Source: RUG14130 sp045598325 (GTDB lineage: Bacteria; Bacillota; Clostridia; Christensenellales; Aristaeellaceae). From it: a stretch of DNA of 64,000 nt. The stretch lies in the NCBI GenBank assembly GCA_045598325.1, contig JAZLLT010000019.1, positions 20,046 to 84,045 on the forward strand. Direction: 5' to 3'. This document shows positions 51,048 through 59,074 of this stretch, piece after piece. The notes beneath the pieces are model-generated. The model did no database searches and was not told where the DNA came from. It saw only the letters and a program-made list of their open reading frames with translations. The translations under genes were made by a program, and so were the position numbers. The stretch's first letter is position 1; each line of letters opens with the position of its first letter.

Positions 51048-52427
51048 TCAATCGATGCTTTCCGGTGCCTTGCGGGCTTTGAACAGCGCGCTTCTGAAGT
51101 AGAGCACCGCCAGCAGCGAGGAGCACATGACCCAGCCCACGGGGTAGGCGAGGGCGATGACGAGGCGCTTGGCGGGGAAGAAGCGGGTGCAGAAGAACAG
51201 ATAGACCTGCCGGAATGCCACGAAGGACGCCAGCATGATGATGGTGGGCGCGTTGGCGATGCCGATACCGCGCAGGGCGCCCGCGTAGATCTGGTTGAAG
51301 ATGATACACAGATAGAAGGGCGTGATGATGCGCACGAAGTACAGACCGTAATCCATGGCGTCCACATCCTCCGCTTTGATAAACCAGCCCATGAGCCCTC
51401 TGGAGAAGAGGAGCACGACGACGGTGAGTAGTACGGTGATGCCCAGCGACATGAGCACCGATTTGTTCACGCCCTCGTTGGCGCGCTTCTTTTTGCCCGC
51501 GCCCCAGTTCTGTCCGACGAAGGTGGTGGCCCCCATGGAAACCGCCTGAATGGGCAGTACCACGAAGCCGTCCAGTTTGTTGTACGCCGCCCAGCCCGCC
51601 ATGCAGTCCGCGCCGAACTCGTTGATGTAGCCCTGCACGAACACATTGCTGAAGGAGGTGATGCCGCTCTGGATGGCGGAGGGAAGACCGAGGCGGAGGA
51701 GCTCTTTGAGGATGGGCCTGTCGATGGCAAGTTTGCGGACTTCCATTTTATATGGGCCGTCCGCCTTCACAAGGGCGATCCAGGTGAGGACGGCGGAGAG
51801 GAATTCCGCGATGATGGTCGCCCACGCGACACCCGCCACGCCCATGTCGAACACGATGACGAACAGCAGGTCGAGGGTCGTGTTGACGATGGCGGAGACG
51901 ATCAGGAAGATGACGGGGCGTGTGGAGTCGCCCACTGCGCGCAGGATGCCCGTGCCCATGTTGTAGATCATGAGGCCCGTGAGCCCGCCGAAATAGATGA
52001 GCAGGTAGGTGAGAGCATCGCCGTATACTTCGTCCGGGGTGTTCGTGAGGTCGAGAAGCGGGCGTGCCAGGATAAAGCCGAGAACCGTGCCCACCACGCA
52101 CATGATGATAGACAGCGCCATGGTGGTGTGGACCGCTTTGCTGAGCCGGTCGCTGTCGTGAGCGCCGTATGCCTGGGAGATGACCACGCCCGCGCCGGTC
52201 GCCAGTCCCGCGAACACGCCGACCACCACATTGATGATGTTGCCGTTGCAGCCCACCGCCGCCAGCGCGTTGCTGCCCACGAACTTGCCCACCACCATGG
52301 TGTCCACGGGGTTGTACGACTGCTGGAACAGGATGCCGATGGCCATGGGGATGGCAAAGGCGAGCAGCTGCGGAATGATCTTTCCGCGTGTCATGTCGCT
52401 GTCGGAACGGGTAAGGCTGATACGCAT
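51048..52427 (-). CDS. MATE-family multidrug/toxin exporter
   Basis: A 459-residue membrane protein with the 12-helix MATE layout. Marks: IPMAIGILFQQSYNPVDTMVVGKFVGSNALAAVGCNGNI in the first half, GAGVVISQAYGAHD (the conserved Gln/Ala/Gly loop), and the matching repeat ATTFVGQNWGAGKKKRANEG in the second half. DinF/NorM-like efflux of cationic compounds driven by Na+ or H+ is expected. Start at 52427 with GGAG 8 bases upstream. Single-gene unit. Confidence 0.9.
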   Translation of the reverse strand: MRISLTRSDSDMTRGKIIPQLLAFAIPMAIGILFQQSYNPVDTMVVGKFVGSNALAAVGCNGNIINVVVGVFAGLATGAGVVISQAYGAHDSDRLSKAVHTTMALSIIMCVVGTVLGFILARPLLDLTNTPDEVYGDALTYLLIYFGGLTGLMIYNMGTGILRAVGDSTRPVIFLIVSAIVNTTLDLLFVIVFDMGVAGVAWATIIAEFLSAVLTWIALVKADGPYKMEVRKLAIDRPILKELLRLGLPSAIQSGITSFSNVFVQGYINEFGADCMAGWAAYNKLDGFVVLPIQAVSMGATTFVGQNWGAGKKKRANEGVNKSVLMSLGITVLLTVVVLLFSRGLMGWFIKAEDVDAMDYGLYFVRIITPFYLCIIFNQIYAGALRGIGIANAPTIIMLASFVAFRQVYLFFCTRFFPAKRLVIALAYPVGWVMCSSLLAVLYFRSALFKARKAPESID

Positions 52428-52490
52428 GGCAGAGACTCCTTTTTTGGATTTGTGAGGAATCGGTAACAGAATATGCCGGAAGCAGTGAAC

Positions 52491-52705
52491 AAGGCTCCCT
52501 TGTGTAAAGGGAGCTGTCGGCGAAGCCGGCTGAGGGATTGCCGTCTTTCGGCCGGGATGTTAACAACAATCCCTCCGTCACACTTCGCATGCCACATCTC
52601 GCCTGCGGGCTCGGTTTAGCGCGGTTCTCGATGCTCGCCGGGCATTGATTCATTGCCGCGCCACGCTTTGCGTCCCCTTGTACATGGGAGGCTTTGCCAT
52701 GCGCA
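52491..52705. repeat. MITE-like intergenic repeat cluster
   Basis: Holds nested inverted repeats: GCTCCCTT (52494-52501) with AAGGGAGC (52507-52514), and GAGGGATTG (52532-52540) with CAATCCCTC (52567-52575). Near 52677-52695 a CCTTGTACATGGGAGGC segment is the inverted relative of the 29131 repeat. There is no frame or transposase, so it is a non-coding miniature element. It fills most of the 374-base gap between the MATE and jag genes. Confidence 0.65.
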
Positions 52706-52754
52706 GACGACTTTGGTATTTGTCTCCATCATACCCCCGCAAGGTTAAAAAAAC

Positions 52755-52785
52755 AACCCCGCGCGGCGTGAAACCGTACGGGGTT
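52755..52785 (-). terminator. Terminator of the rpmH-jag operon
   Basis: 7-bp stem AACCCCG / CGGGGTT with a 17-base loop, followed on the minus strand by TGTTTTTTT. It lies 17 bases past the jag stop. Confidence 0.8.
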
Positions 52786-52801
52786 ATCTGTTAAGATTTC
52801 C

Positions 52802-53749
52802 TTACTTGAGGGTGATGATCACTCTTCTGTAAGGCTCTTCGCCTTCTGAATGAGTCTGCACATAGGGATCGTTCTGCAGGGCGCTGTGAAGCACGCGGCG
52901 CTCGTAGGGATTCATGGGCTCGAGGACCACGCGGCGGCCGCTCTTGCGGGCGCGGTTTGCCATGCGGATGGCCAGTTTGCGGAGGGTCTCTTCGCGCTTG
53001 GCGCGGTAGTGTTCCACATCCAGGGTCACGCGGGTATAGTCGTTCTTGCCTTTGTTCACGGTGAGGCTGGTCAGATACTGCAGGGCATCCAGGGTGTCTC
53101 CGCGGCGGCCGATGAGCACGCCCAGGGTATCGCCGGTGATGTCCACGAAGATCTGCTCTTCCTCTTCCAGCATGCGGATCTCCACATCCACGCCCATGAG
53201 TTTGGTCACATTGGAAATGAAGTCGTATGCCTTTTTGCCGTCTTCGCTGAGGGCGTCCACATTCAGTTCGGGGAACTCGCGGACGGGCGCGGCGGGAACG
53301 GGCTCGGTTTCGGTGCCGGCGGCGTCCTCAGCTTTGGGGGCTGCGGGCTTCTTGCCGCGGCTGCGCTTTTTCTTTGCGGGGGCGGGAACGGCCTCATCCT
53401 TTTTGGGTTCGGTTTCGGCGCTCTCCTCTGCGGTTTCTTCCGCCTTCTCGGCCTTTGCGGGCTTTTCTGCCTGCGCGGGCTTCTCGGCTTTCTTTTCCTT
53501 CTTCTTTTCCTGCTTCTTTTCGGGAGCGACGGAATCGAGGGTCATGGTGGGCAGGCCCAGATCGAAATCATTTTCCTGCTCTTTTACGGTGATCTTTACG
53601 CGGGCAAGGCGTCCGAACATGCCGAACAGTCCGGGACTTCCGCGGTCGATGACCTCGTGGGTCACCTCGCTGATATCGCAGCCCAGTTCCTTCAGACCGG
53701 CAGACAGGGCTTCTTCAACGGTTTTGCCGCTGGCTTCTATGGTTTTCAA
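52802..53749 (-). CDS. jag: Jag/KhpB RNA-binding protein (SpoIIIJ-associated)
   Basis: A 315-residue protein. Jag-N domain at 1-52 (GKTVEEALSAGLKELGCDI ... RGSPGLFGMFGR), a long Lys/Glu/Ala/Pro-rich linker (about 65-150), a KH domain with IGRRGDTLDALQYLTSLTVN, and an R3H domain (KREETLRKLAIRMANRARKSGRRVVLEPM). KhpB binds RNA with KhpA and affects cell wall growth and division. The low-complexity linker is longer than in Bacillus Jag. TTG start whose TTGA overlaps the yidC stop. Last gene of the rpmH-rnpA-yidD-yidC-jag operon. Confidence 0.93.
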   Translation of the reverse strand: MKTIEASGKTVEEALSAGLKELGCDISEVTHEVIDRGSPGLFGMFGRLARVKITVKEQENDFDLGLPTMTLDSVAPEKKQEKKKEKKAEKPAQAEKPAKAEKAEETAEESAETEPKKDEAVPAPAKKKRSRGKKPAAPKAEDAAGTETEPVPAAPVREFPELNVDALSEDGKKAYDFISNVTKLMGVDVEIRMLEEEEQIFVDITGDTLGVLIGRRGDTLDALQYLTSLTVNKGKNDYTRVTLDVEHYRAKREETLRKLAIRMANRARKSGRRVVLEPMNPYERRVLHSALQNDPYVQTHSEGEEPYRRVIITLK

Positions 53750-54795
53750 GGCTGAAGTGCCTCCTTCGTTGTGTCAGGGGACGAGTCACCCTTCTTGGTG
53801 CGCTTGTCCTGCATTTCGAGATACTTGTTGATGATGAAGTTGGTTACGATGCCCCAGATGTTGACGAACACCCAGTAGATGGAGAACGCGGCGTTGGAAC
53901 TGGTGCAGATCCACAGGGAAAGGATGGGGAAGAACCACTTCATGAACTTTCCGGTGGAATTCTGGGCCTGATCGCCGGCACCGTTGTCCACGGGCTGGAG
54001 TTTGGTGGTCAGGATCTGAGTTGCCAGAGCGAGCACGGGCAGGATGTAGTATCCGTTCACATAGTTGGTCCAGTTGCGGGGGAAGTGGATGGGGAACCAG
54101 TTGAGGAACAGATTGAAACTGTAGTAGTTCACATTTGTTGCAATGGCTCCGTCCACCGCGGACGCCAGACCGTTGGTGTCGTTGGCATACATGGTGATGA
54201 GCTGCATGGCGTCCTCAGCCAGTTCGGTGGGGTACTGCTTGAGGGCGGTGGTGAGCTCGGAAATGGTGGGGAAGACCGTGCGGGCGAAGTTGTCGGGCTG
54301 GAATACGGACTTGATCCACAGCCAGGACTGGGTATCGCCGAAGGACATGGTGCCTTCCTTCAGGCTTTCGATGACGGGCTGGATGTTTTCCAGCAGCATG
54401 AAATTGCCTTCACCGTCCACCAGATTGTTGGAGATGAAGTTGTAAACGACGGTCAACTGCATGCGCGCAGCCACATGACGCATGGCTGCGAACATGATGT
54501 ACAGGATCGGCAACTGGATGAGCAGGGGCAGGCAGCCGGAAAGGGGGCTGACCTTTTCCTTCTTGTACAGTTCGCCCATCTTCTTGTTGAGCTTTTCCTG
54601 GTCGTTGGCATAGCGCTTCTTCAACTCTTCCATCTTGGGGTTGAGCAGCGACATGGCGCGCATGGATTTGCGGGACTTGATATCCAACGGCAGAAGACAG
54701 AGTTTGATGATGAGCGTGAACACGACCACGGACCAGCCGTAGTTGCCCACGAAACTCTGTACCCAGTCCAGGATTTTGATGAAGAGATTGGTCAT
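53746..54795 (-). CDS. yidC: Membrane protein insertase YidC/SpoIIIJ
   Basis: A 349-residue Firmicutes-type YidC (Oxa1 family). It has five hydrophobic segments: IKILDWVQSFVGNYGWSVVVFTLIIKLCLLP, then, after the coiled cytoplasmic hairpin KSMRAMSLLNPKMEELKKRY, the LPLLIQLPILYIMFAAM helix, and three later helices ending near FINKYLEMQ. The conserved Arg of the hydrophilic groove is probably the one after LCLLPLDIKS. It has a longer extracellular stretch (about 110-240) than SpoIIIJ. It inserts membrane proteins with or without SecYEG. Start behind GGAGG. Confidence 0.93.
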   Translation of the reverse strand: MTNLFIKILDWVQSFVGNYGWSVVVFTLIIKLCLLPLDIKSRKSMRAMSLLNPKMEELKKRYANDQEKLNKKMGELYKKEKVSPLSGCLPLLIQLPILYIMFAAMRHVAARMQLTVVYNFISNNLVDGEGNFMLLENIQPVIESLKEGTMSFGDTQSWLWIKSVFQPDNFARTVFPTISELTTALKQYPTELAEDAMQLITMYANDTNGLASAVDGAIATNVNYYSFNLFLNWFPIHFPRNWTNYVNGYYILPVLALATQILTTKLQPVDNGAGDQAQNSTGKFMKWFFPILSLWICTSSNAAFSIYWVFVNIWGIVTNFIINKYLEMQDKRTKKGDSSPDTTKEALQP

Positions 54796-54816
54796 GGAGT
54801 TCCTCCGGTCGTTTGA

Positions 54817-55053
54817 TCAGGGGACGGGATCGTACCCGCCTTTGCAGAGGGGATTGCACCGCGCGATGCGCTTCACCGCAAGCCAACTGCCTTTGACCGC
54901 GCCGTATTTTTCCACCGCCTGCATGGCATACTCCGAGCAGGTGGGGATGAAACGGCATGACGGGGGCAGACAGGGACTGACCTGCCGCTTGTAAAAGCGC
55001 AGAAGGGAAAGGGCCGTGCGCTTCGGAAGCGACACAAACTCACTTTTCTTCAT
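54817..55053 (-). CDS. yidD: Membrane protein insertion efficiency factor YidD
   Basis: A 78-residue protein with the whole UPF0161/YidD pattern: LLRFYKRQVSPCLPPSCRFIPTCSEYAMQAVEKYGA and RIARCNPLCKGGYDPVP, including all conserved Cys and Pro residues. It is thought to help YidC. It overlaps rnpA by 14 bases and precedes yidC. Confidence 0.95.
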   Translation of the reverse strand: MKKSEFVSLPKRTALSLLRFYKRQVSPCLPPSCRFIPTCSEYAMQAVEKYGAVKGSWLAVKRIARCNPLCKGGYDPVP

Positions 55054-55423
55054 TTGCGGATGCTGCCTCTTTCAGAAGTCCGGCGCGTACAACAAGAGCG
55101 CGCATATTCGCTGTCAGTGCTCCGTGGGGAGCGCTCCCCGCGCATACCCGCGCCACAAATATATATTTGCCTTCCTTCAGGGACGGTCTCAGCACGCGGA
55201 AATCCTCTTTCATGCACCTGCGCACGCGGTTGCGGGTGACGGCGTTTCCCACCTTCGAGGAGGCGGAAAAGCCCACGCGCAGTTCTTTCGCGGGCACATA
55301 GACCAGCACCATCGTATGGGAAGGGAAACTCTTGCCCTTCCGGTACACATACTGATAGTTGCGGTTTTTGCCTAAAGAGAATTCTTTCCTGCCGAGGCGG
55401 TAGGAGTGCGACCGTTCGATCAC
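55040..55423 (-). CDS. rnpA: Ribonuclease P protein component
   Basis: A 127-residue basic protein that helps the RNase P RNA process tRNA 5' ends. Marks: FSLGKNRNYQYVYRKGKSF, RVGFSASSKVGNAVTRNRVRRCMKEDFR (the RNR signature). GTG start at 55423 that overlaps the rpmH TGA stop. The C-terminal ~20 residues are less conserved and overlap yidD. Confidence 0.95.
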   Translation of the reverse strand: MIERSHSYRLGRKEFSLGKNRNYQYVYRKGKSFPSHTMVLVYVPAKELRVGFSASSKVGNAVTRNRVRRCMKEDFRVLRPSLKEGKYIFVARVCAGSAPHGALTANMRALVVRAGLLKEAASANEEK

Positions 55424-55554
55424 ACGGTCAGGCGCTTGCGGCCGCGCTCACGGCGAGCCTGCAGAACATTGCGGCCTGCCTTGGTCTTCATGCGGGCACG
55501 GAAACCGTGTACCTTGGAGCGCTGGCGTTTCTTGGGCTGGTAAGTTCTGAACAT
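55420..55554 (-). CDS. rpmH: Ribosomal protein L34
   Basis: A 44-residue gene: MFRTYQPKKRQRSKVHGFRA, then RMKTKAGRNVLQARRERGRK and RLTV, a complete L34. RBS AAGGAAG lies about 9 bases before the ATG. First gene of the conserved rpmH-rnpA-yidD-yidC-jag cluster. Its near-consensus promoter is at 55707-55735, giving a leader of about 145 bases. Confidence 0.97.
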   Translation of the reverse strand: MFRTYQPKKRQRSKVHGFRARMKTKAGRNVLQARRERGRKRLTV

Positions 55555-55706
55555 AGTGGTCTACTTCCTTTCTTTTGTTGCACCTTATGGTGTTCGCGGT
55601 CGAATGCCTCATCGCCGCTGACCGGCTTTGGCTGCCGGCCTATTTGAATCATCTGCGGCAACCCGAATTGTCCGCAGATAGGCATTTCAATATGCGCAAC
55701 TATTTA

Positions 55707-55735
55707 AGTATACTTATATAATGATGCTTTGTCAA
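55707..55735 (-). promoter_or_regulatory. Promoter of the rpmH operon
   Basis: Minus strand: -35 TTGACA (55730-55735), 17-base spacer, -10 TATACT (55707-55712). One mismatch from consensus overall, as expected for a ribosomal operon. Confidence 0.85.
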
Positions 55736-55820
55736 GTTGTTACGGGAGTTTTTCAGAATTTTACGAAAAGAAGCCGGGATTTCAAAGTTCCGGGAAAGAC
55801 GGTGTCCAAACTTTTCTCCG

Positions 55821-55857
55821 GAAAAGCGTCCGCGGAACCGCGGGGACGGACGCAAAA
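55821..55857. other. Hairpin-rich A/T and G/C mixed gap between rpmH and rpiR
   Basis: Within the gene-free stretch 55740-55947, GCGTCCG (55826-55832) pairs with CGGACGC (55847-55853), flanked by AAAA and AAAAG. It could end stray transcripts. No DnaA-box cluster and no dnaA gene are seen here, although rpmH often lies beside oriC. Confidence 0.35.
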
Positions 55858-55947
55858 GTTGTTTTTCTGCATTTCAGGCGCGCGGAATCCTGCATTTTGA
55901 CGGATTTGTGCGTTTTTGCGGAATTTGATCTTTTTTGCATTTTCCTA

Positions 55948-55976
55948 TTGCAAAATTATTCAATTTACGGTATAAT
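55948..55976 (+). promoter_or_regulatory. Promoter of the RpiR regulator gene
   Basis: -35 TTGCAA (55948-55953), 17-base spacer, -10 TATAAT (55971-55976), 64 bases before the start. Confidence 0.7.
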
Positions 55977-56040
55977 GTTTTTGAGCATCTGCAGGATTGA
56001 TTTATTCCCCTGCAAAAATACTTGCCAAGGAGTTACCCAA

Positions 56041-56910
56041 ATGGAAGAAACCACTCAGGAACTGCTCGACAGATTGAACCACAGCGGCAAAAAACTGTCA
56101 AAAAGCCATCGCAGGATCGCGGAATGCATCGTCAACCATTATGACAAGGCGGCATTCATGACTGCCAGCAAACTGGGAGAATATGTGGGTGTTTCCGAGT
56201 CCACCGTGGTGCGCTTCGCTTCCGCTCTGGGCTATGACGGCTTCCCGCAGCTGCAGAAGGCGCTGCAGGAACTGATCCGCCACCGCCTGACTGCCAGCCA
56301 GCGCCTCGAAATGACGGGCGAGATGGGCTCCAGCCAGGTGCTTTCCAAAGTGCTCAAAACCGACATCCAGAATATCCGTTCCACGCTGGATGAGATCGAC
56401 CTGACCAGTTTCGACGCGGCGGTGGACAGCCTGCTCCGCGCACGCGACATCTATGTGCTGGGCCTGCGCTCCAGCGCGCCCCTTGCCGAATTTTTCGGAC
56501 ATTATCTCAACTTTATCTTCCCCAATGTGCACACCGTCACCAGCGGCGTATCGGATGTATTCGAGCAGGTGGCGCGCATCAGCGAGGAGGATGTGCTCAT
56601 CGGCATCTCCTTCCCCCGCTACACCAGCCACACCGTGAAAGCCATGAAGTTTGCCCGCAGCCGCGGCGCGACCCTCATCGCCATCACGGACGGCCCCCTT
56701 TCCCCTCTGCACGCCGAGAGCAACTACTGCCTGATGGCCAAGAGCGAGATGGCGTCCTTCGTGGATTCTCTGGCTGCGCCCGTATCCCTCATCAACGCCC
56801 TTATCGTGGCCCTGTCCCAGAGACGCCGCGCCCAGGTCGTCGAGTATTTCGATGATGTGGAGAGCATCTGGAACGAGTACCATGTATACCTCGGAAAGAG
56901 CACGGACTGA
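56041..56910 (+). CDS. MurR/RpiR-family transcriptional regulator
   Basis: A 289-residue regulator. N-terminal HTH_6 domain (about 15-80: LSKSHRRIAECIVNHYDKAAFMTASKLGEYVGVSESTVVRFASALG), then a SIS sugar-phosphate-binding domain (about 125-260; YVLGLRSSAPLAEFFGHYLN, VLIGISFPRYTSHTVKAMKFA). Such proteins sense phosphosugars. Start set at ATG 56041 behind AAGGAG; a much longer frame to 55729 crosses the promoter. It ends one base before the flavoprotein gene, so it is co-transcribed with it. Target genes are unknown. Confidence 0.9.
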   Translation: MEETTQELLDRLNHSGKKLSKSHRRIAECIVNHYDKAAFMTASKLGEYVGVSESTVVRFASALGYDGFPQLQKALQELIRHRLTASQRLEMTGEMGSSQVLSKVLKTDIQNIRSTLDEIDLTSFDAAVDSLLRARDIYVLGLRSSAPLAEFFGHYLNFIFPNVHTVTSGVSDVFEQVARISEEDVLIGISFPRYTSHTVKAMKFARSRGATLIAITDGPLSPLHAESNYCLMAKSEMASFVDSLAAPVSLINALIVALSQRRRAQVVEYFDDVESIWNEYHVYLGKSTD

Positions 56911-56911
56911 T

Positions 56912-58156
56912 ATGGCAAAACGGATCTGCATTATCGGTGCCGGCGCGGCAGGCCTTATGGCGGCAAAGTACGCTCTTGACGGCGGAGCCGATGTGACGGT
57001 GCTGGAAAAAAACGAAAAAGCGGGAAAAAAGATCTACATCACAGGCAAGGGCCGCTGCAATGTGACCAATGCCTGCGACAGAGACGAACTGATGAAGAAC
57101 CTGGTGAGAAATCCCAGGTTTCTTTACGCGTCCCTTTCGACCCTCGATAACGCGGGCATCATGGACCTGTTCGAGTCCCTGGGCGTGAAACTCAAGGTCG
57201 AGCGCGGGCAGCGCGTGTTCCCGGAGAGCGACCACGCCAGCGACATCACCTATGCTCTGGAAAACCACATCCGCAGAAAAGGCGCGAAAATCTACTATAA
57301 TACTGCCGTCACGGGCCTCGTGATCGAGGACGGAACCGTGAAAGGCGTCACCACGGAAAAGGGGGTCATGCTCTTTGACGCCGTGATCCTCGCAACCGGC
57401 GGCATGTCCTATCCCTCCACCGGCTCCACGGGCGAGGGTCACGCCTTCATGAAAGCGGCGGGGCATTCCGTTTCTCCCTGCCGTCCCGCGCTCACCCCCG
57501 TTGAAACGGAAGAGATCTGGCCTGCGGACCTCATGGGACTCACCCTCAAAAATGTGACCCTGACCGCGTGGACGGTAAAGAACGGCAAAAAGAAGAAACT
57601 GTACAGCGAACTGGGCGAGATGCTGTTCACCCACTTCGGCGTGAGCGGACCGCTGGTGCTGACTCTGTCGAGCCTCCTGCCCGAGGACTACCGCGGGACG
57701 GAACTGACCATCGACCTGAAGCCCGCGCTGGACGAGCAGACGCTGGACAGCCGCCTGCTGCGGGAATTTGCCGCCATGCCCAACAAGCAGCTCATCTCCG
57801 TCATGGACACGCTGGAGCCCCACGCTTTGGGCGAGAAAGTGTGCGTGCTGGCGGATGTGGCGCCGTACAAGAGCGTCAATTCCGTGACCGCCGCCGAGCG
57901 CAAGGCGCTTGTGACGATGCTCAAAGGCATCCCCCTCACGGTCAAATCCCTGCGGGGCATGAACGAAGCCATCATCACGCGGGGCGGCATCAATGTGAAG
58001 GAGATCGATCCTTCCACCATGGAAAGCAAACTCGTCAGAAATCTCTACGCGGCGGGCGAACTCATCGATGTGGACGCCCTGACCGGCGGCTTCAACATGA
58101 CCATTGCCTTTTCCACGGGCGCCCTCGCGGGCAAGAGCGCGGCGGAAGCGGAATAG
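56912..58156 (+). CDS. HI0933-family FAD-dependent oxidoreductase
   Basis: A 414-residue flavoprotein. The N-terminal dinucleotide fold ICIIGAGAAGLMAAKYALDGG is followed by KKIYITGKGRCNVTN, the HI0933 signature. Further marks: VILATGGMSYPSTGSTGEGH and the C-terminal GELIDVDALTGGFNMTIAFSTG for FAD contact. Family members have no settled substrate. Start set at ATG 56912, just after the regulator stop; an upstream reading into that gene has no likeness. Followed by a terminator. Confidence 0.9.
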   Translation: MAKRICIIGAGAAGLMAAKYALDGGADVTVLEKNEKAGKKIYITGKGRCNVTNACDRDELMKNLVRNPRFLYASLSTLDNAGIMDLFESLGVKLKVERGQRVFPESDHASDITYALENHIRRKGAKIYYNTAVTGLVIEDGTVKGVTTEKGVMLFDAVILATGGMSYPSTGSTGEGHAFMKAAGHSVSPCRPALTPVETEEIWPADLMGLTLKNVTLTAWTVKNGKKKKLYSELGEMLFTHFGVSGPLVLTLSSLLPEDYRGTELTIDLKPALDEQTLDSRLLREFAAMPNKQLISVMDTLEPHALGEKVCVLADVAPYKSVNSVTAAERKALVTMLKGIPLTVKSLRGMNEAIITRGGINVKEIDPSTMESKLVRNLYAAGELIDVDALTGGFNMTIAFSTGALAGKSAAEAE

Positions 58157-58173
58157 CATCGGCAGCGCCATAC

Positions 58174-58209
58174 AAAAAGAAAAACCTTCCTGCGAAGGTT
58201 TTTCTTTTT
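58174..58209. terminator. Convergent terminator
   Basis: 16-bp stem AAAAAGAAAAACCTTC / GAAGGTTTTTCTTTTT with a CTGC loop; ends the flavoprotein gene and the MBL/tricarboxylate operon. Confidence 0.88.
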
Positions 58210-59074
58210 ATTCCCATTCCTGAGCGGCGACCCACCGGGTGCCGTCGGTCACGCAGATGACATCACCGTTGCAGGTGAAGCGGATCTCCGCGCAGCGCAC
58301 ATTGTGCGCCATTCCGATTGATTTATCACACCGCGCGGAATAGCGGTTCGTGATGACCGCCAGTTCGGGAAGAGCGTTCTGCATCATGGAGTAACTGGGC
58401 AGGTTGATGCCGTGATGAGGCAATTTCACGATGTCGCATTTGAGCGTTTCGCCCCAGAGCGTGTTCAGCCGTTTCTGCGCGTCACCCTCGGAATCCGCCA
58501 TCAGCAGCAGCGCGCTGTCGCCGCAGCGGATGTGCATGATGAGGGAAGCGCAGTTGAGCCCCGACTTATCTTCGTAGGAGAAAGTACGGATCTCAAGGTC
58601 GGAAAACGGGATGGTGTCCTGATCGTTTAAGGAGATGACGGGGATGCCGTGCGCTTCCGCGGCGGCGACGGCGCGCTTCTGTTCCTCGTTCACATCGAGC
58701 GGAAAGCAGGTGTAGAGAGCGCCGACGGGAAAGGCTTCCGCGAAGTTGACAAAGCCGTCCAGATGATCGTCGTGGGGGTGCGTGTTGACCACGCAGCCGA
58801 TTTCCGTGATGCCGAGCGCCTGCAGATGCGGCACGAGATACGCGCGGGCTTCTTCCGCCGTGCCGCAGTCGATGAGCATGGTCATGCCGTCATAGGTCAG
58901 CAGAAAACTGTCTGACGCGGCATGGGTGTTCATGAAGCGGATGGTGAGGAGTTTGTTATTCTCACCGAAAGATGCGGCGGGATCGCCGGAACGGATGTGC
59001 TCAATGGGACTCGCGGACGCGGTCAGGCACAGGATGAGCGCGAGGGCAAGAAGAGCGGCGAAGCGGAGTTTCAT
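58208..59074 (-). CDS. Exported MBL-fold hydrolase (ComEC-like)
   Basis: A 288-residue protein with a signal peptide (1-21, MKLRFAALLALALILCLTASA) and then an MBL fold of the ComEC/Rec2 branch: MLIDCGTAEEARAYLVPHL, the metal motif VNTHPHDDHLDGFV, LLLMADSEGD, and KLPHHGINLPSYSMM. The active-site residues are present. Unlike ComEC there are no membrane competence domains, so it is a free outer-surface hydrolase of unknown substrate. ATGA overlap with the TctA gene makes it the last gene of the tricarboxylate transporter operon, an unusual partner. Confidence 0.82.
   Translation of the reverse strand: MKLRFAALLALALILCLTASASPIEHIRSGDPAASFGENNKLLTIRFMNTHAASDSFLLTYDGMTMLIDCGTAEEARAYLVPHLQALGITEIGCVVNTHPHDDHLDGFVNFAEAFPVGALYTCFPLDVNEEQKRAVAAAEAHGIPVISLNDQDTIPFSDLEIRTFSYEDKSGLNCASLIMHIRCGDSALLLMADSEGDAQKRLNTLWGETLKCDIVKLPHHGINLPSYSMMQNALPELAVITNRYSARCDKSIGMAHNVRCAEIRFTCNGDVICVTDGTRWVAAQEWE

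Noticed and set aside
52491..52705. Small structured RNA gene
   Set aside because: The nested inverted repeats match repeats elsewhere in the window and no promoter or terminator frames them.
55562..56040. Replication origin upstream of rpmH
   Set aside because: No cluster of TTATCCACA-like boxes, no dnaA or dnaN nearby.
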